A stretch of DNA of 64,000 nt. Origin: JABDKH01 sp963768565. GTDB lineage: Bacteria > Bacteroidota > Rhodothermia > Rhodothermales > JABDKH01. The translations under genes were made by a program, and so were the position numbers. The notes beneath the pieces were generated by a model, which ran no database searches, was not told the origin of the DNA, and saw only the letters and a list, made by a program, of their open reading frames with translations. The stretch lies in contig CAVYIO010000035.1 of assembly GCA_963768565.1 (NCBI GenBank), positions 117,210 to 181,209 on the forward strand, in the 5' to 3' direction. Shown here in pieces: positions 28,734 through 38,244 of the stretch. Each line of letters starts with the position of its first letter. The stretch's first letter is position 1.

Positions 28734-29890
28734 TGTTGGGGACCACCGTTGTCATCCGCTACGTCGTTCGTCTGTCTGTCACGATCCAGAATCGCCTGGG
28801 CGCGCGCGACGCCCGCACCTGTCAATGACCACAGCGTCGGATTGATCTGACGGGCAAATCCGCGCTCTTCAAGAATCCTGAGATTCTGTCGGGTACGAGC
28901 AGTCGGGTCGCTCATTATGTTGAGAACGGCCTCTTCGTGGGGGTGGTCGCTGCGGTCGTGCTGAACCGACAGTGCCCAGAGATCGAGCAGCACCGCCTCC
29001 AGTCGCAACCGCCTACCATTCCTCCACTCCCGCCACAGACGCCACGCGATGCCGCGATTCGGCGCAAGAAAGAATGAGATCATGACGATGACGCCGATGA
29101 AGAGAACGATCGTCGGGCCGGTGGGCAGATTGGGCACGTGGCTGCTGATCATGGCTCCGCCGACACCCGAGATCGCACCGAAAAGTGCGGAGAGAAGCAC
29201 CATTGATCCCAGCCGATCCGTCCACTGTCGGGCCGCCGCAGCCGGCGCGATGATCATCGCACTCATGAGTACGACACCCACCGTCTGCAGTCCGATCACA
29301 ATGGACAGCACAAGCAGAGTCGTTAGCCCCGCATCGACCACACCTGTTCGCAATCCGACCGTCCGCCCGAACTCCGGGTCGAACGAGAGCAGTTTGAACT
29401 CCTTCCAGAACATCGCAACACAGGTAACGCTCACAAGCCCGACCGCGCCCATGATGAGGACATCCTCCACGATGAGCGACGCAGCCTGGCCGAAGAGAAA
29501 GGAGTTCAGCCCCGCCTGGTTGGCATTCGGGCTTCGCTGGATGAAGGTCAGCAGCACCAGGCCCAGCCCGAAGAACACGGCGAGCACAAGGCCCAGGGCG
29601 CTGTCATACTTGATGCGGGTTGAGCCGGCGATGAATGAGACGATCATCGTGGCGACCCACCCGGCGACTGCAGCCCCGGCAATCAGCGCCAGGGGGACTT
29701 TCGAGCCCGTCAGGATGAATGCGATCGCGATCCCCGGCAGAGCCGCGTGAGAGATGGCATCCCCGAGGAGACTTTGCTGCCTCAGTACGGCGAACGTCCC
29801 CAGTGTGCCGCTGGTAATACCCAGGATGGCCGATCCGAGTGCAACAGTGCGCAGCGTATAGTCGGTAAACAGCTCGGCGAGGAATTCCAT
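28730..29890 (-). CDS. Mn/Fe/Zn ABC transporter permease with C-terminal winged-helix domain
   Basis: A 386-residue ABC-3 family permease, TroC/MntC-like in position. Membrane part to about residue 290, with LLGDAISHAALPGIAIAF and VGVVLMSAMIIAPAAAARQW. The C-terminal 95 residues are soluble and read as a winged helix: ARTRQNLRILEERGFARQ then LWSLTGAGVARAQAILD. It lies 12 bases after the ATPase gene and overlaps the second permease by 4 bases. Having such a domain on both permeases is unusual and may sense metal or contact the membrane or DNA; this is inference. Confidence 0.9.
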   Translation of the reverse strand: MEFLAELFTDYTLRTVALGSAILGITSGTLGTFAVLRQQSLLGDAISHAALPGIAIAFILTGSKVPLALIAGAAVAGWVATMIVSFIAGSTRIKYDSALGLVLAVFFGLGLVLLTFIQRSPNANQAGLNSFLFGQAASLIVEDVLIMGAVGLVSVTCVAMFWKEFKLLSFDPEFGRTVGLRTGVVDAGLTTLLVLSIVIGLQTVGVVLMSAMIIAPAAAARQWTDRLGSMVLLSALFGAISGVGGAMISSHVPNLPTGPTIVLFIGVIVMISFFLAPNRGIAWRLWREWRNGRRLRLEAVLLDLWALSVQHDRSDHPHEEAVLNIMSDPTARTRQNLRILEERGFARQINPTLWSLTGAGVARAQAILDRDRQTNDVADDNGGPQQ

Positions 29891-29902
29891 GGCGTGAACC
29901 GG

Positions 29903-30676
29903 CTAGCTCGCCGACCGGGACTGGCGCCGAACACCTTCCCGAACAAAGCCAACTCGACCACCATAGGTCAGGCGCAGGTTGTCTTCCGTGAACACGTCGT
30001 CCACCGTACCCGATGCAATGCGCCGGACGTTAAGCAGCAGCACGCTGTCAAAGTACTCTGCCACCGTCTGCAGATCGTGATGCACAACGATGACCGTCTT
30101 GTCGCGGGCTCGCAGGTCGTGAAGAAGAGCGACTATCGCTTTCTCGGTGGTTGCGTCGACGCCCTGAAAGGGTTCGTCCATCAAGAACAGATCGGCATCC
30201 TGCACAAGGGCGCGTGCAAGAAACACTCGCTGCTGCTGACCGCCGGAGAGCTGACTGATCTGCCGGAAGGCGTACTGCTCCATGCCCACTTTCTTGAGCG
30301 CCTCGGTTGCCAGACGGCGATCCCGCGAACGCGGGCGCCGTATCCAGCCGATAGAACCATAAAGCCCCATCGTAACGACATCGACAACATTCGTCGGGAA
30401 GTCCCAATCGACACTTCCGCGCTGCGGAACGTACGCCACACGGCTACGCTGCTTCTCATACGGTTTGCCGTACACGAGCACCTCCCCTGCAGCCGACTTC
30501 ACCAATCCCAGAATTGACTTGATGAGTGTCGTTTTGCCGGCACCGTTGGGCCCGATGATTGCCATCAGGACACCCTTCGGCACATCGAGGTCAATGTCCC
30601 AGAGGACGGGCTTCTCGCGGTAGGCGACGGTCAGGTCGCGAACTTCAACGGCGGGGGTCTCGGGCGACAATTCCAT
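29903..30676 (-). CDS. Mn/Fe/Zn ABC transporter ATP-binding protein
   Basis: A 257-residue ATPase of the metal ABC importer. Walker A is GPNGAGKTT (about 42-50), signature LSGGQQQR (about 143-150), Walker B DLFLMDEPFQGVD, and the switch His lies in VIVVHHDL. PQRGSVDWDFPTNVVDVV is the Q-loop region characteristic of Mn/Zn transporters of the TroB/MntB/ZnuC group. Second gene in the operon, 15 bases after the binding protein. Confidence 0.95.
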   Translation of the reverse strand: MELSPETPAVEVRDLTVAYREKPVLWDIDLDVPKGVLMAIIGPNGAGKTTLIKSILGLVKSAAGEVLVYGKPYEKQRSRVAYVPQRGSVDWDFPTNVVDVVTMGLYGSIGWIRRPRSRDRRLATEALKKVGMEQYAFRQISQLSGGQQQRVFLARALVQDADLFLMDEPFQGVDATTEKAIVALLHDLRARDKTVIVVHHDLQTVAEYFDSVLLLNVRRIASGTVDDVFTEDNLRLTYGGRVGFVREGVRRQSRSAS

Positions 30677-30691
30677 GTTAAGCGGCTCGAG

Positions 30692-31633
30692 TCAGTGCGA
30701 CGCAGACAGTGCGTTGACTATCGTATCTATGTTGTGTCGAAACATTCCGATGTACGTTCCTTCGGGAGTCCCCGCAGCTCCCAGTGCGTCGGAAAACAGG
30801 TGCCCGCCGATGGCGACGTCAAACCCTCGCGAGCGGACCGCCTCACGGACCGCCTCGATGCCGCGAGGAGGCACGGACGATTCCATGAACATAGCCGGTA
30901 TTCGGCGATCCGCGACAAATGCTGCCAGTGCCTGGACGTCGGCCGCTCCTGCTTCGGTCGCCGTGCTGATACCCTGCAGACCACGGACGTCATATCCATA
31001 GGCGCGACCCAGATAGCCGAACGCGTCGTGCGAAGTAATTACTACCCGTTGATCGGCCGGCACCTCGAGCGTGCGCATCCGAACATATGCCTCAAGGGAA
31101 TCCAGTTGCCGCCCGTAGGCCGTCAGGCTTGAGTCAAAGACGGCCGCGGAGGTGGAGTCGAGGTCCACGAGTGACTCGAAGACAAAGCGGGCCGCACCCC
31201 GCCAGAGAGCGATGTCAAACCAGATGTGCGGATCGTAGTTGCCCCCGAAGTTCGGCGAGTCGATATACGTCGTGTCGGGATTCCCTGCGGTGACCGCAAA
31301 GGTGGCGATGCCCCGGCTGTGCATGCGCTCGAAGACTTCCGTCATCTTGCCCTCGAGATGCAATCCGCCGTAAAAGATGGCGTCCGCGGCAGCCATTCTG
31401 CGGACATCTCCCTCGCTCGCCTTATAGAGATGCGGATCTACACCGGGGCCCATGAGCGACGTGACGTCGACGCGGTCCGCTGCAATCGTGCGAACGAGGT
31501 CACCGACCATGTTCGTCGTCGCCACCACCGAAAGCCGGCCTTCTCTGGATCCGTCGGTGGTCGAGCCGCCCCGACACCCGGACAGGGCCAGGACCAGGAA
31601 TAGCGCTATTGCACAGCCTGCGAGACGATTCAT
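30692..31633 (-). CDS. Mn/Fe/Zn ABC transporter substrate-binding lipoprotein (ZnuA/TroA family)
   Basis: A 313-residue cluster A-I metal-binding protein. The signal peptide ends in the lipobox LALSGC (about residue 19). Conserved positions expected to bind the metal are visible: His in GPGVDPHLYKA, His in NYDPHIWFDI, Glu in FMESSVPPR, and Asp near the C-terminus. The loop between the first two His is short and not His-rich, which argues for Mn or Fe as much as for Zn. First gene of the operon, with a palindromic operator 19 bases upstream of its start. Confidence 0.93.
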   Translation of the reverse strand: MNRLAGCAIALFLVLALSGCRGGSTTDGSREGRLSVVATTNMVGDLVRTIAADRVDVTSLMGPGVDPHLYKASEGDVRRMAAADAIFYGGLHLEGKMTEVFERMHSRGIATFAVTAGNPDTTYIDSPNFGGNYDPHIWFDIALWRGAARFVFESLVDLDSTSAAVFDSSLTAYGRQLDSLEAYVRMRTLEVPADQRVVITSHDAFGYLGRAYGYDVRGLQGISTATEAGAADVQALAAFVADRRIPAMFMESSVPPRGIEAVREAVRSRGFDVAIGGHLFSDALGAAGTPEGTYIGMFRHNIDTIVNALSASH

Positions 31634-31651
31634 AGCCAGAGGAGTCTAGAA

Positions 31652-31667
31652 TTTAGACACGTCTAAC
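31652..31667 (-). promoter_or_regulatory. palindromic DtxR/MntR-type operator
   Basis: TTAGAC (31653-31658) and GTCTAA (31661-31666) form a perfect inverted repeat with a 2-base spacer, just upstream of the metal-transport operon. Known MntR and related DtxR-family sites in manganese uptake operons have the same half-site type. A metal-bound repressor would block transcription here when manganese or iron is plentiful. No separate regulator gene lies in the window. Confidence 0.65.
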
Positions 31668-31709
31668 TTTTGGCCGAGCAGTGGGTTTCGCAGCTCTCCC
31701 GATCGGGGG

Positions 31710-32855
31710 TCACGATCCGAAACTGATGTCGACTTCCTGCGGCAACTCGACCCAGTCGGCTACGAAGATGTTTGTATCACGCGACGGTGCGCGATCAGTC
31801 CGACGATTCGACGCAAAGACCAGCCTGGCCCCGTCAAACGAGAACATCGGAAAAGCGTCGAACGTGCCGGAGTGCGTGATCTGCTCCAGTCCCGATCCGT
31901 CCAGACCAATCATAAACAGATCAAACAGTCTTCCCCCTTCATTCGCCGAATGGTGATTCGAGGTGAAGATGATCTTTGTCCCATCCGGATGGAAATACGG
32001 AGCCCAGTTTGCCCCTGTAAAGTCCGTGATCTGCTGCGCATCGGACCCGTCGGCGTTCGCGACGAAGAGATTCAGGCTGGCCGGTTCAACGAGACCCTCC
32101 GCCAGCAAACTCTGATACACCGCCGCGGCTTCTCCCTGCGGTCGACTTGCACGCCAGACTATCTTCTTCGAGTCGGGCGAGAAGAATGCGCCACCGTCAT
32201 AGCCAAGACCGTCGGTGAGCTGCAGGAGATCGCCCGTCGCCAGTTCATATCGCCACAGTTCCAGATCGCCCGATCGCGTCGACGTGAATATTACGTACCT
32301 GCCGTCCGGCGAGACCGTCGCCTCGGCGTCGTAGCCGTCTCCGCCGATGAGCACCTCCGGCTGCGAGCCATCCGTCCGTGCAACGTAGATGTCATACGAG
32401 TCATAGATCGGCCACACATATCGGCCCTGGACCACCATGGGTGTCTCCGGACACTGCGGTGCCGCGGCGTGCGTCGATCCGTAGATGATGCGACCGTCCG
32501 GCAGAAAATAGGAACACGTGGTGCGACCGAGACCGGTCGACGCCAGCTGATACCGTTCGCCCGGCGCCATTTCCGACCCGTCGACGTTCATCACAAATAT
32601 CTGATCACAACCCTGCGCGTGGAGTCCCGCGTGGTCGCTCTGAAAGATCAGTTGCGAATTGTCGAAGCTCCAGTAGGCCTCCGCATTGTTGCCTCCAAAC
32701 GTCAACTGTTCAACATTGCGGAGGTGGACCTCACCTGGAAACCGCAACGAATCGGCGGACGGGGCATAGTCGGCGACCGGCGGCCCGGATGGCCCGCATC
32801 CCAGAAGGGCCATACTTAAAGATGCCGTGAAAGCGAATCCGAAAACACGAGACAT
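31710..32855 (-). CDS. PD40 beta-propeller lipoprotein (TolB-like repeats)
   Basis: A 381-residue lipoprotein from ATG 32855 (Met at 32864 is an alternative), with lipobox ALLGC (about residue 20). The rest is a propeller of WD40-like PD40 repeats, seen as recurring units such as SPDGRYVIFTSTRSGDLELW, FHPDGTKIIFTSNH and SFDGARLVFASNRR, each followed by an aspartate-rich turn. Similar proteins lie in the periplasm or on the outer membrane and often bind partners or peptidoglycan-associated proteins. Transcribed away from the cnoX-like gene, with a shared upstream region of 145 bases. Specific function unknown. Confidence 0.85.
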   Translation of the reverse strand: MSRVFGFAFTASLSMALLGCGPSGPPVADYAPSADSLRFPGEVHLRNVEQLTFGGNNAEAYWSFDNSQLIFQSDHAGLHAQGCDQIFVMNVDGSEMAPGERYQLASTGLGRTTCSYFLPDGRIIYGSTHAAAPQCPETPMVVQGRYVWPIYDSYDIYVARTDGSQPEVLIGGDGYDAEATVSPDGRYVIFTSTRSGDLELWRYELATGDLLQLTDGLGYDGGAFFSPDSKKIVWRASRPQGEAAAVYQSLLAEGLVEPASLNLFVANADGSDAQQITDFTGANWAPYFHPDGTKIIFTSNHHSANEGGRLFDLFMIGLDGSGLEQITHSGTFDAFPMFSFDGARLVFASNRRTDRAPSRDTNIFVADWVELPQEVDISFGS

Positions 32856-33000
32856 GGTACACATAGTTCACTGAAGCTTGATTACGCGACATTAGACGCT
32901 GACCCGCCGATAGCCACAGTAATTGCTGTTTGGCGCAAAAAACAGGCTTTCTGGCTGGCGGCTCACAGACCGGACGATCGGAAATAAAACTATTCAGGTC

Positions 33001-33816
33001 ATGGCTTACGACGTGCAGAATTTTCAAGAAGATGTTCTCGATGCGAGTCACAAGACGCCGGTTGTCGTCGACTTCTGGGCCCCATGGTGCGGACCGTGTC
33101 AGGTACTGGGCCCCGTACTCGAGACGCTTGCCGAAAAGAGCGATGGACGTTGGAAGCTCGCCAAGATCAACACGGATCAGAATCAGGAGCTGTCGATGCA
33201 GTACGGGATTCGCGGCATTCCGGCCGTGAAGATGTTTGTCGATGGCGAGGTCGTGGACGAATTCACAGGAGCCCTGCCCCAACATGCGGTTGAGCAGTGG
33301 CTCGAGCGAGCCGTGCCCGGCGAGAGTCAATTGCTCGCTGATGACGCGCGCAGCGCGATGGCAGAAGGCCGTGTAGGGGACGCCCGGCGTCTCCTTGAGA
33401 CGGCACTGAAGGAGGATGCCAACGATGCGTCGGCTGCCGTGACCCTCGCACAGCTCGAGGTCTTTGAACATCCCGACCGGGCCGAGAAACTACTGGACGG
33501 GATAGAGCTCGTCGACCCGGCCCTCGTACAGACTGCAGAGGGGATTCGGGTGCTGGTCCGTCTTCTTTCTCTGGATGGCACCGCCGGCGCTCTGGCAGAA
33601 GGCCCGGGGCGCGAAGATTATGCACGCGCCATCAAAGACCTGCGCGAGCGCAATCTCAGCAGCGCACTGGACGGCTTCATATCCGTGATTATGAAGGACC
33701 GGTACTACGACGACGACGGCGCACGCAAAGCATGTCTCGCCATCTTCAGCATACTAGGCGAGGACAGCGAAATGGTGCGCGCACATCGCCGACGATTCAA
33801 TATGGCACTGTACTAG
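33001..33816 (+). CDS. thioredoxin-TPR fusion, CnoX (YbbN) family
   Basis: A 271-residue protein: an N-terminal thioredoxin domain (about 1-105) with the active site WAPWCGPCQ and the cis-Pro IRGIPAVKMF, then a helical TPR region (about 115-271) with RVGDARRLLETALKED and KACLAIFSILGEDSEMVRAH. This matches the CnoX/YbbN chaperone-redoxins that protect proteins from oxidation and hand them to chaperonins; here both active-site Cys are present, unlike E. coli CnoX. ATG at 33001 is chosen because the conserved domain starts there; the frame is open 78 bases upstream. Confidence 0.9.
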   Translation: MAYDVQNFQEDVLDASHKTPVVVDFWAPWCGPCQVLGPVLETLAEKSDGRWKLAKINTDQNQELSMQYGIRGIPAVKMFVDGEVVDEFTGALPQHAVEQWLERAVPGESQLLADDARSAMAEGRVGDARRLLETALKEDANDASAAVTLAQLEVFEHPDRAEKLLDGIELVDPALVQTAEGIRVLVRLLSLDGTAGALAEGPGREDYARAIKDLRERNLSSALDGFISVIMKDRYYDDDGARKACLAIFSILGEDSEMVRAHRRRFNMALY

Positions 33817-33868
33817 AGTCGCCTTTCGCTCTCGTGGGCACGGATGCTCCGCTCACTCTCGCAGGGCA

Positions 33869-35023
33869 TCACGTGATCGCTCCGCCGCACCCGCTTCCGG
33901 CCCCCGCCGTGCAGCCGTAGCAGTGGCGATGGGTCAGGATGTCGTGGGTCTTCCACGCTGACGGTTCAAAATCCCGGACATGCGTTCGACCCGTGCCGTT
34001 GAGACTCATATCCATTTCGAGCTGCTGATTGAAATCGCAGTCGTAGAGATAACCGTCCCACGAGACCGACAGCGTGTTGCGGCACATCAGCCCGCAAATG
34101 GTCTCCGGATTGAAGGCTTGAACCAGTCGCTGCATGTACTCCTCGAGCTGCCCTTTTGCGATTAGCCACTCCAGGTATCTGGACATCGGCATATTATTCA
34201 AGGCGAGGAGTCGGTCGAAATGGACGCCGTGGTTGAGCTCCAGTGACTTCTTCCAATCCGCCTCAAGAGACGCCTGACTGCCGGCGAGGAACGCGCCGAC
34301 CGGATTCGTCACGAGGGTCAGCTGAAGTCGTGGATCTCCGTAGCCGTACCCGGCCTCGTTGAGCATCCGCAGTGCTTGAATTGATTTCTCGTAGGCGCCA
34401 TCGCCACGCTGGGCGTCGGTTCCGGACTTCCGGTAGTGCGGCAGCGAGCAAACGACCTCTACACCTCTTTCGGCGAACCACGCAGGAAGATGCTGGTATC
34501 GGCGCACGGTCAGGATCGTAAGATTGCACCGGTCGATGACCTTCTTGCCACGCGCGACCACTTCATCGACCAGATACTCGAAATGCGGATTCAGCTCGGG
34601 AGCACCTCCGGTCAGGTCAACGGTCGCCGGGTCGCTCAGGTCTATCGCTCGCAAACAGGCATCGACGGTGTCGCGATCCATGTTCTCGTCCAGACGGTCG
34701 GGACCCGAGTCGACGTGGCAATGCCGGCACGTCATGTTGCACAGCTTGCCGAGATTAATCTGGAAGATCTCGAGATCGGATGGCTGCAGATGATTCCACC
34801 CCGATGCGCGAACGTCCGCAAGAAAATTGCCGGATGCAGTCGGACCCGCGTCCAACTCTACGCCATCCAGGATTTCGAATTGGGCGGACGGACTCGCCAG
34901 CGGCATGCGGCGCGAGTGTAGACTCGTGGTGGTCCTTGGCCCCTCGATATCGACGATAGCGCCGTCTCCCCTGCTGATGATATCCAGCGGAATGAGAGCG
35001 GCCTGCGCTGTCGAATTGGACAT
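33869..35023 (-). CDS. arsS: arsenosugar biosynthesis radical SAM protein ArsS
   Basis: A 384-residue radical SAM enzyme of the ArsS type, which adds the 5'-deoxyadenosyl group of SAM to dimethylarsenite on the way to arsenosugars. The cluster motif is CNMTCRHCHVD (about residue 90), followed by TGGAPELNPHF. The C-terminal half carries the family's extra cysteines: CGLMCRNTLSVSWDGYLYDCDFNQQ and the tail HRHCYGCTAGAGSGCGGAI. ATG at 35023 is preferred; another Met lies 15 bases upstream. The CMD gene lies just upstream on the same strand. The methyltransferase ArsM that makes the substrate is not in the window. Confidence 0.92.
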   Translation of the reverse strand: MSNSTAQAALIPLDIISRGDGAIVDIEGPRTTTSLHSRRMPLASPSAQFEILDGVELDAGPTASGNFLADVRASGWNHLQPSDLEIFQINLGKLCNMTCRHCHVDSGPDRLDENMDRDTVDACLRAIDLSDPATVDLTGGAPELNPHFEYLVDEVVARGKKVIDRCNLTILTVRRYQHLPAWFAERGVEVVCSLPHYRKSGTDAQRGDGAYEKSIQALRMLNEAGYGYGDPRLQLTLVTNPVGAFLAGSQASLEADWKKSLELNHGVHFDRLLALNNMPMSRYLEWLIAKGQLEEYMQRLVQAFNPETICGLMCRNTLSVSWDGYLYDCDFNQQLEMDMSLNGTGRTHVRDFEPSAWKTHDILTHRHCYGCTAGAGSGCGGAIT

Positions 35024-35051
35024 GTTTCTGTCCTTCATAAACGATTCCCGC

Positions 35052-35384
35052 CTACATCACAATCTTCTTTGTCTGCTCGAGCATCTGTATTCCGTGCACC
35101 AGCGAAGCCCCACCACGAATAGCCGTGGCAACATGTACCGCTTCAGTCATTTGCTCGAGATCCGAACCCTTCTCCAGGCAATCCGACGTGTATGCGTCGA
35201 TGCAGTACGGGCACTGGATGGTATGTGCAACCGCGAGGGCGATAAGCGCCTTCTCGCGCGCCGACAGCGCTCCGTCTTGAAACACCTTCCCATAATAATT
35301 AAAGAAGGCGTCAGCAAGCTCTTGCCCGCCTTCCGCAATGCTGGAAAACTTCGGCAGATGCTCCGGCTTGTAGTATGTATCCAT
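35052..35384 (-). CDS. carboxymuconolactone decarboxylase-family peroxidase-like protein, arsenosugar-associated
   Basis: A 110-residue AhpD/CMD-fold protein. The redox motif is QCPYCIDAYTSDCLEKG (CxxC at about residues 58-61), with a Glu/His pattern in the surrounding helices. Proteins of this size and sequence usually sit beside arsS, as here (29 bases apart, same strand), and are named arsenosugar biosynthesis-associated peroxidase-like. Its exact reaction is not known. Confidence 0.88.
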   Translation of the reverse strand: MDTYYKPEHLPKFSSIAEGGQELADAFFNYYGKVFQDGALSAREKALIALAVAHTIQCPYCIDAYTSDCLEKGSDLEQMTEAVHVATAIRGGASLVHGIQMLEQTKKIVM

Positions 35385-35482
35385 AAGTCGTTTCCCGTTA
35401 CGTACAAAACTGGCTGGTGAAGCGAACTGAGCCTTTTGCGATTCCTTAGACTACCTCACACGCGCAATGTTACGCGCGGTGG

Positions 35483-37293
35483 TCAGGCCGCACTGGCCTG
35501 CTCCTGATCCTGATACTGTAACTCGTACAGCTTGCGGTAAAGTCCGTCGAGCGTAATTAGTTGCTGATGGGTGCCCCGCTCACGGATCTCGCCGCGATGC
35601 ATGACCAGAATCTGGTTGGCATGCTGGATGGTCGAAAGTCGATGAGCAATCGCGATAGACGTGCGGCCACTCATCAGGGTGCTCAGTGCAATCTGAATCG
35701 CCTCTTCGGTTTCGGTATCGACACTCGACGTAGCCTCATCCAGCACCAGGATTGCAGGATTGTACACCAGTGCCCGTGCGAACGACAGCATCTGGCGCTG
35801 GCCATGCGAAAGCGACATACCGCGTTCCTTCACTTCATGGTCCAGACCCCGCGGCAGACGACCCACGAACGCGTCCGCTCCTATCAACGACAAAGCCTCT
35901 TCCACCTTCTGCTTGCTGATCGCAGGATCGTCGAGCGTGATGTTGTCGATAACGGATCCGGAGAAAAGGAATACGTCCTGAAGTACCAGACCAATGCGCC
36001 GACGAAGGTCCGAAAGCGACAGAGTCTTGATATCGACGCCGTCGATACGGATGCGCCCTTCTGGATTTCGTAGAACCTCAGGAGAACACTGATGATGGTG
36101 GTCTTGCCTGCCCCGGTCGCGCCCACAATGGCGGTGCTCGTCCCGGGCTCGACGACAAACGACACACCCTTCAGAATCCAGTTGGCTTCTTCGTCGCTCT
36201 CATAATCGCGGTCGTACGTGAACCACACGTCCTCGAATTCGATCGTTCCCTTGAAGTCGTCGAGTACGTTCGGGGTATCGGACTCAGGTAAGGCCTCGTC
36301 GGTGTCGAGCAAGTCGAAGATCCGCTCGGCGCCGGCCATGGCACTCTGCAGCGTGTTGAACTGATCGGACAGATTCCGAATCGGCTCGAAGAACTGTCGC
36401 GCGTACTGGATGAACGCGATAAGCACACCGAGCGTCAGTGCGTCGCCCATGGCGCGGACGCCGCCAACCCAGATGACCAGACCAAGTGCCGTCGACCCCA
36501 CAATATCGATGGCCGGCCAGAAAAGCGCGAAGTAGAAGATCGTCCTGATCTGCGCGCCTCGGTGGTCGTCATTGATGGCTTTGAATCGCCTCAGCTCTTC
36601 CTGCTCGCGATTGAAAAGCTGAACGATGCGCATCCCGGTCACGTGCTCCTGCACGAACGAATTCAGCCGTGCTACCTGCTTGCGCGTTTCCCGATACTGC
36701 TCACGAACGACCCGTCGAAACCAGAAGGTGACGCGAATCATCAACGGCAATACGGCCAGCGTGACCAGCGCGAGCACCCAGTTCAACGAGAACATGAAAT
36801 AGGCGATGAATATCAACCGGAAGAGGTCGCCCATGATGGTGACGACGCCGGCCGACAGCACATCGCTCAGTGATTCGATGTCGCTCGTGACGCGAGTGAT
36901 CAGGCGCCCGACAGGATTTCGGTCAAAGAACGAGAGCGACTGTCTCTGGATGTGACGAAACAGTTTTGTCCGAAGATCGAAGATCGCCTGCTGTCCGATC
37001 CACTGGGTCAGATAGGCGTTGACGAACGACAGGAGTCCTTCACCAACCAGGATGAGAAAGAGCCAGAAGATGATGCGGCGCAGCCCGTCGAGTTGTCCCG
37101 TTACGATATACGAGTCGATGGCAACCTGCACCAACTTGGGCCGCAACGGTCCAAGGAAAGCTGCCGTCATCACGGTCACGAAGGCGAGAACGACCCAGCC
37201 CTTGTAGGGCAAGAGATAGGTGACAATGCGGCGGAGCAGACGCCCGTCAACGCCAGGCACCCGCACCGCACTTTGTGTCTTCTTGTCGCTCAC
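35483..37293 (-). CDS. ABC exporter half with consensus Walker B Glu, frameshifted
   Basis: A type IV ABC exporter half, about 603 residues after repair. Six membrane helices (to about 330) are followed by the nucleotide-binding domain with Walker A VGATGAGKTT. After LLRFYEIQKG the frame is lost: the run of three C at 36056-36058 (plus strand) needs one more base, giving RIRIDGVDIKTLSLSDLR and the rest of the domain. There the signature is LSHGQRQ instead of LSGGQ, and Walker B ILVLDEATSSVDTE keeps the catalytic Glu. These features fit the TM288-like half of a heterodimeric exporter. It overlaps RNase Z by 4 bases. The break is probably a sequencing error. Confidence 0.82.
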
Positions 37294-38241
37294 TGGTCCG
37301 CCTCCTCCGTCTCGCTCCGCTGCAACACGTACCGCTGCAACTCAACCGCCGCCTCCGTGTCGTGGAAGTCACTGCGCGCTTCCTCGATCAACATATCGAT
37401 ATCGGAATAGCGGGCACTGAAGTGACTCAACAACAGCCGGCCGACTTTGGCCCCGCGGGCGATTCGCGCCGCGTCCACAGCTGTGGAGTGACCCGTCTCA
37501 GCGGCACGCTGTTTCAGGTCGGCCGCGAATGTTGCTTCGTGGTAGAGAATGTCAGCGCCCTTCGCCAGATCGAGTGATCCTTCGCACGGCCGCGTATCAC
37601 CGACGTAGGCGAAAACGCCTCCGGGTGACGATGCTCCCACCACTTCCTCCGACTTCACAACATTGCCTCCTTCACCCACAACGGAATCCCCCGCCTTCAG
37701 TCGCCGGAAATCCTCAAACCGCGTGACCCCCATCGAACGAGCCCGCTCGACATCGAGAGTACCCTGCTTTGTCGACTCCTCGTATCGATAGCCGTACGCG
37801 GGTACGCCGTGATCAACGGAGCGTGCGAATACCCGGTATGAATCGGTTTCGTGAACGACGATTCGCCGATCGCTGTCGTCCAGCTGAACGAACTCGATGT
37901 CAAACGAAGTCTGCCCGGGCCCGAGGCCCGGCATGGCCTCAACAATTTGTCGTACGCCCACCGGACCAACGACACGCATTGCCTCTCTCGCGCTGCAGAA
38001 GCGACATCGTAGAAAGCAATCCGGGCAATCCAAAAATGTGATCGCCGTGAAGATGAGTCAGGAAGATCGACTTGATTCGGGAGAATCGTATTCGACTCTC
38101 GACCAGTCGCGCCTGCGTCCCTTCGCCACAGTCAAACAGCAGCGTCTCCTCGGGCCGCACAAGCGCCACGGACGAAAAGCTGCGACCCTGAGTCGGGACG
38201 GCGGAGCCTGTGCCAAGTGGAACGATTTCTGTAGATCTCAT
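37290..38241 (-). CDS. rnz: ribonuclease Z, frameshifted
   Basis: A tRNA 3'-endonuclease of about 316 residues after repair. The first part has the metallo-beta-lactamase motif FLTHLHGDHIFGLPGLLSTM (HxHxDH). The frame breaks after SLLQRE at a GAGAGAG tract (plus strand 37983-37990), where one base too many (or two too few) shifts it; the other frame carries on with EAMRVVGPVGVRQIVEAMPG, then VGDTRPCEGSL, ATFAADLKQRAAETGHST and LLLSHFSARY, completing the metal site. Removing one base gives the usual spacing between SLL and VVGP. The gene sits between the two halves of an ABC exporter, overlapping one by 4 bases and 3 bases from the other. RNase Z is usually essential, so an error in the sequence is more likely than a dead gene. 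Confidence 0.85.
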
Positions 38242-38244
38242 GTG

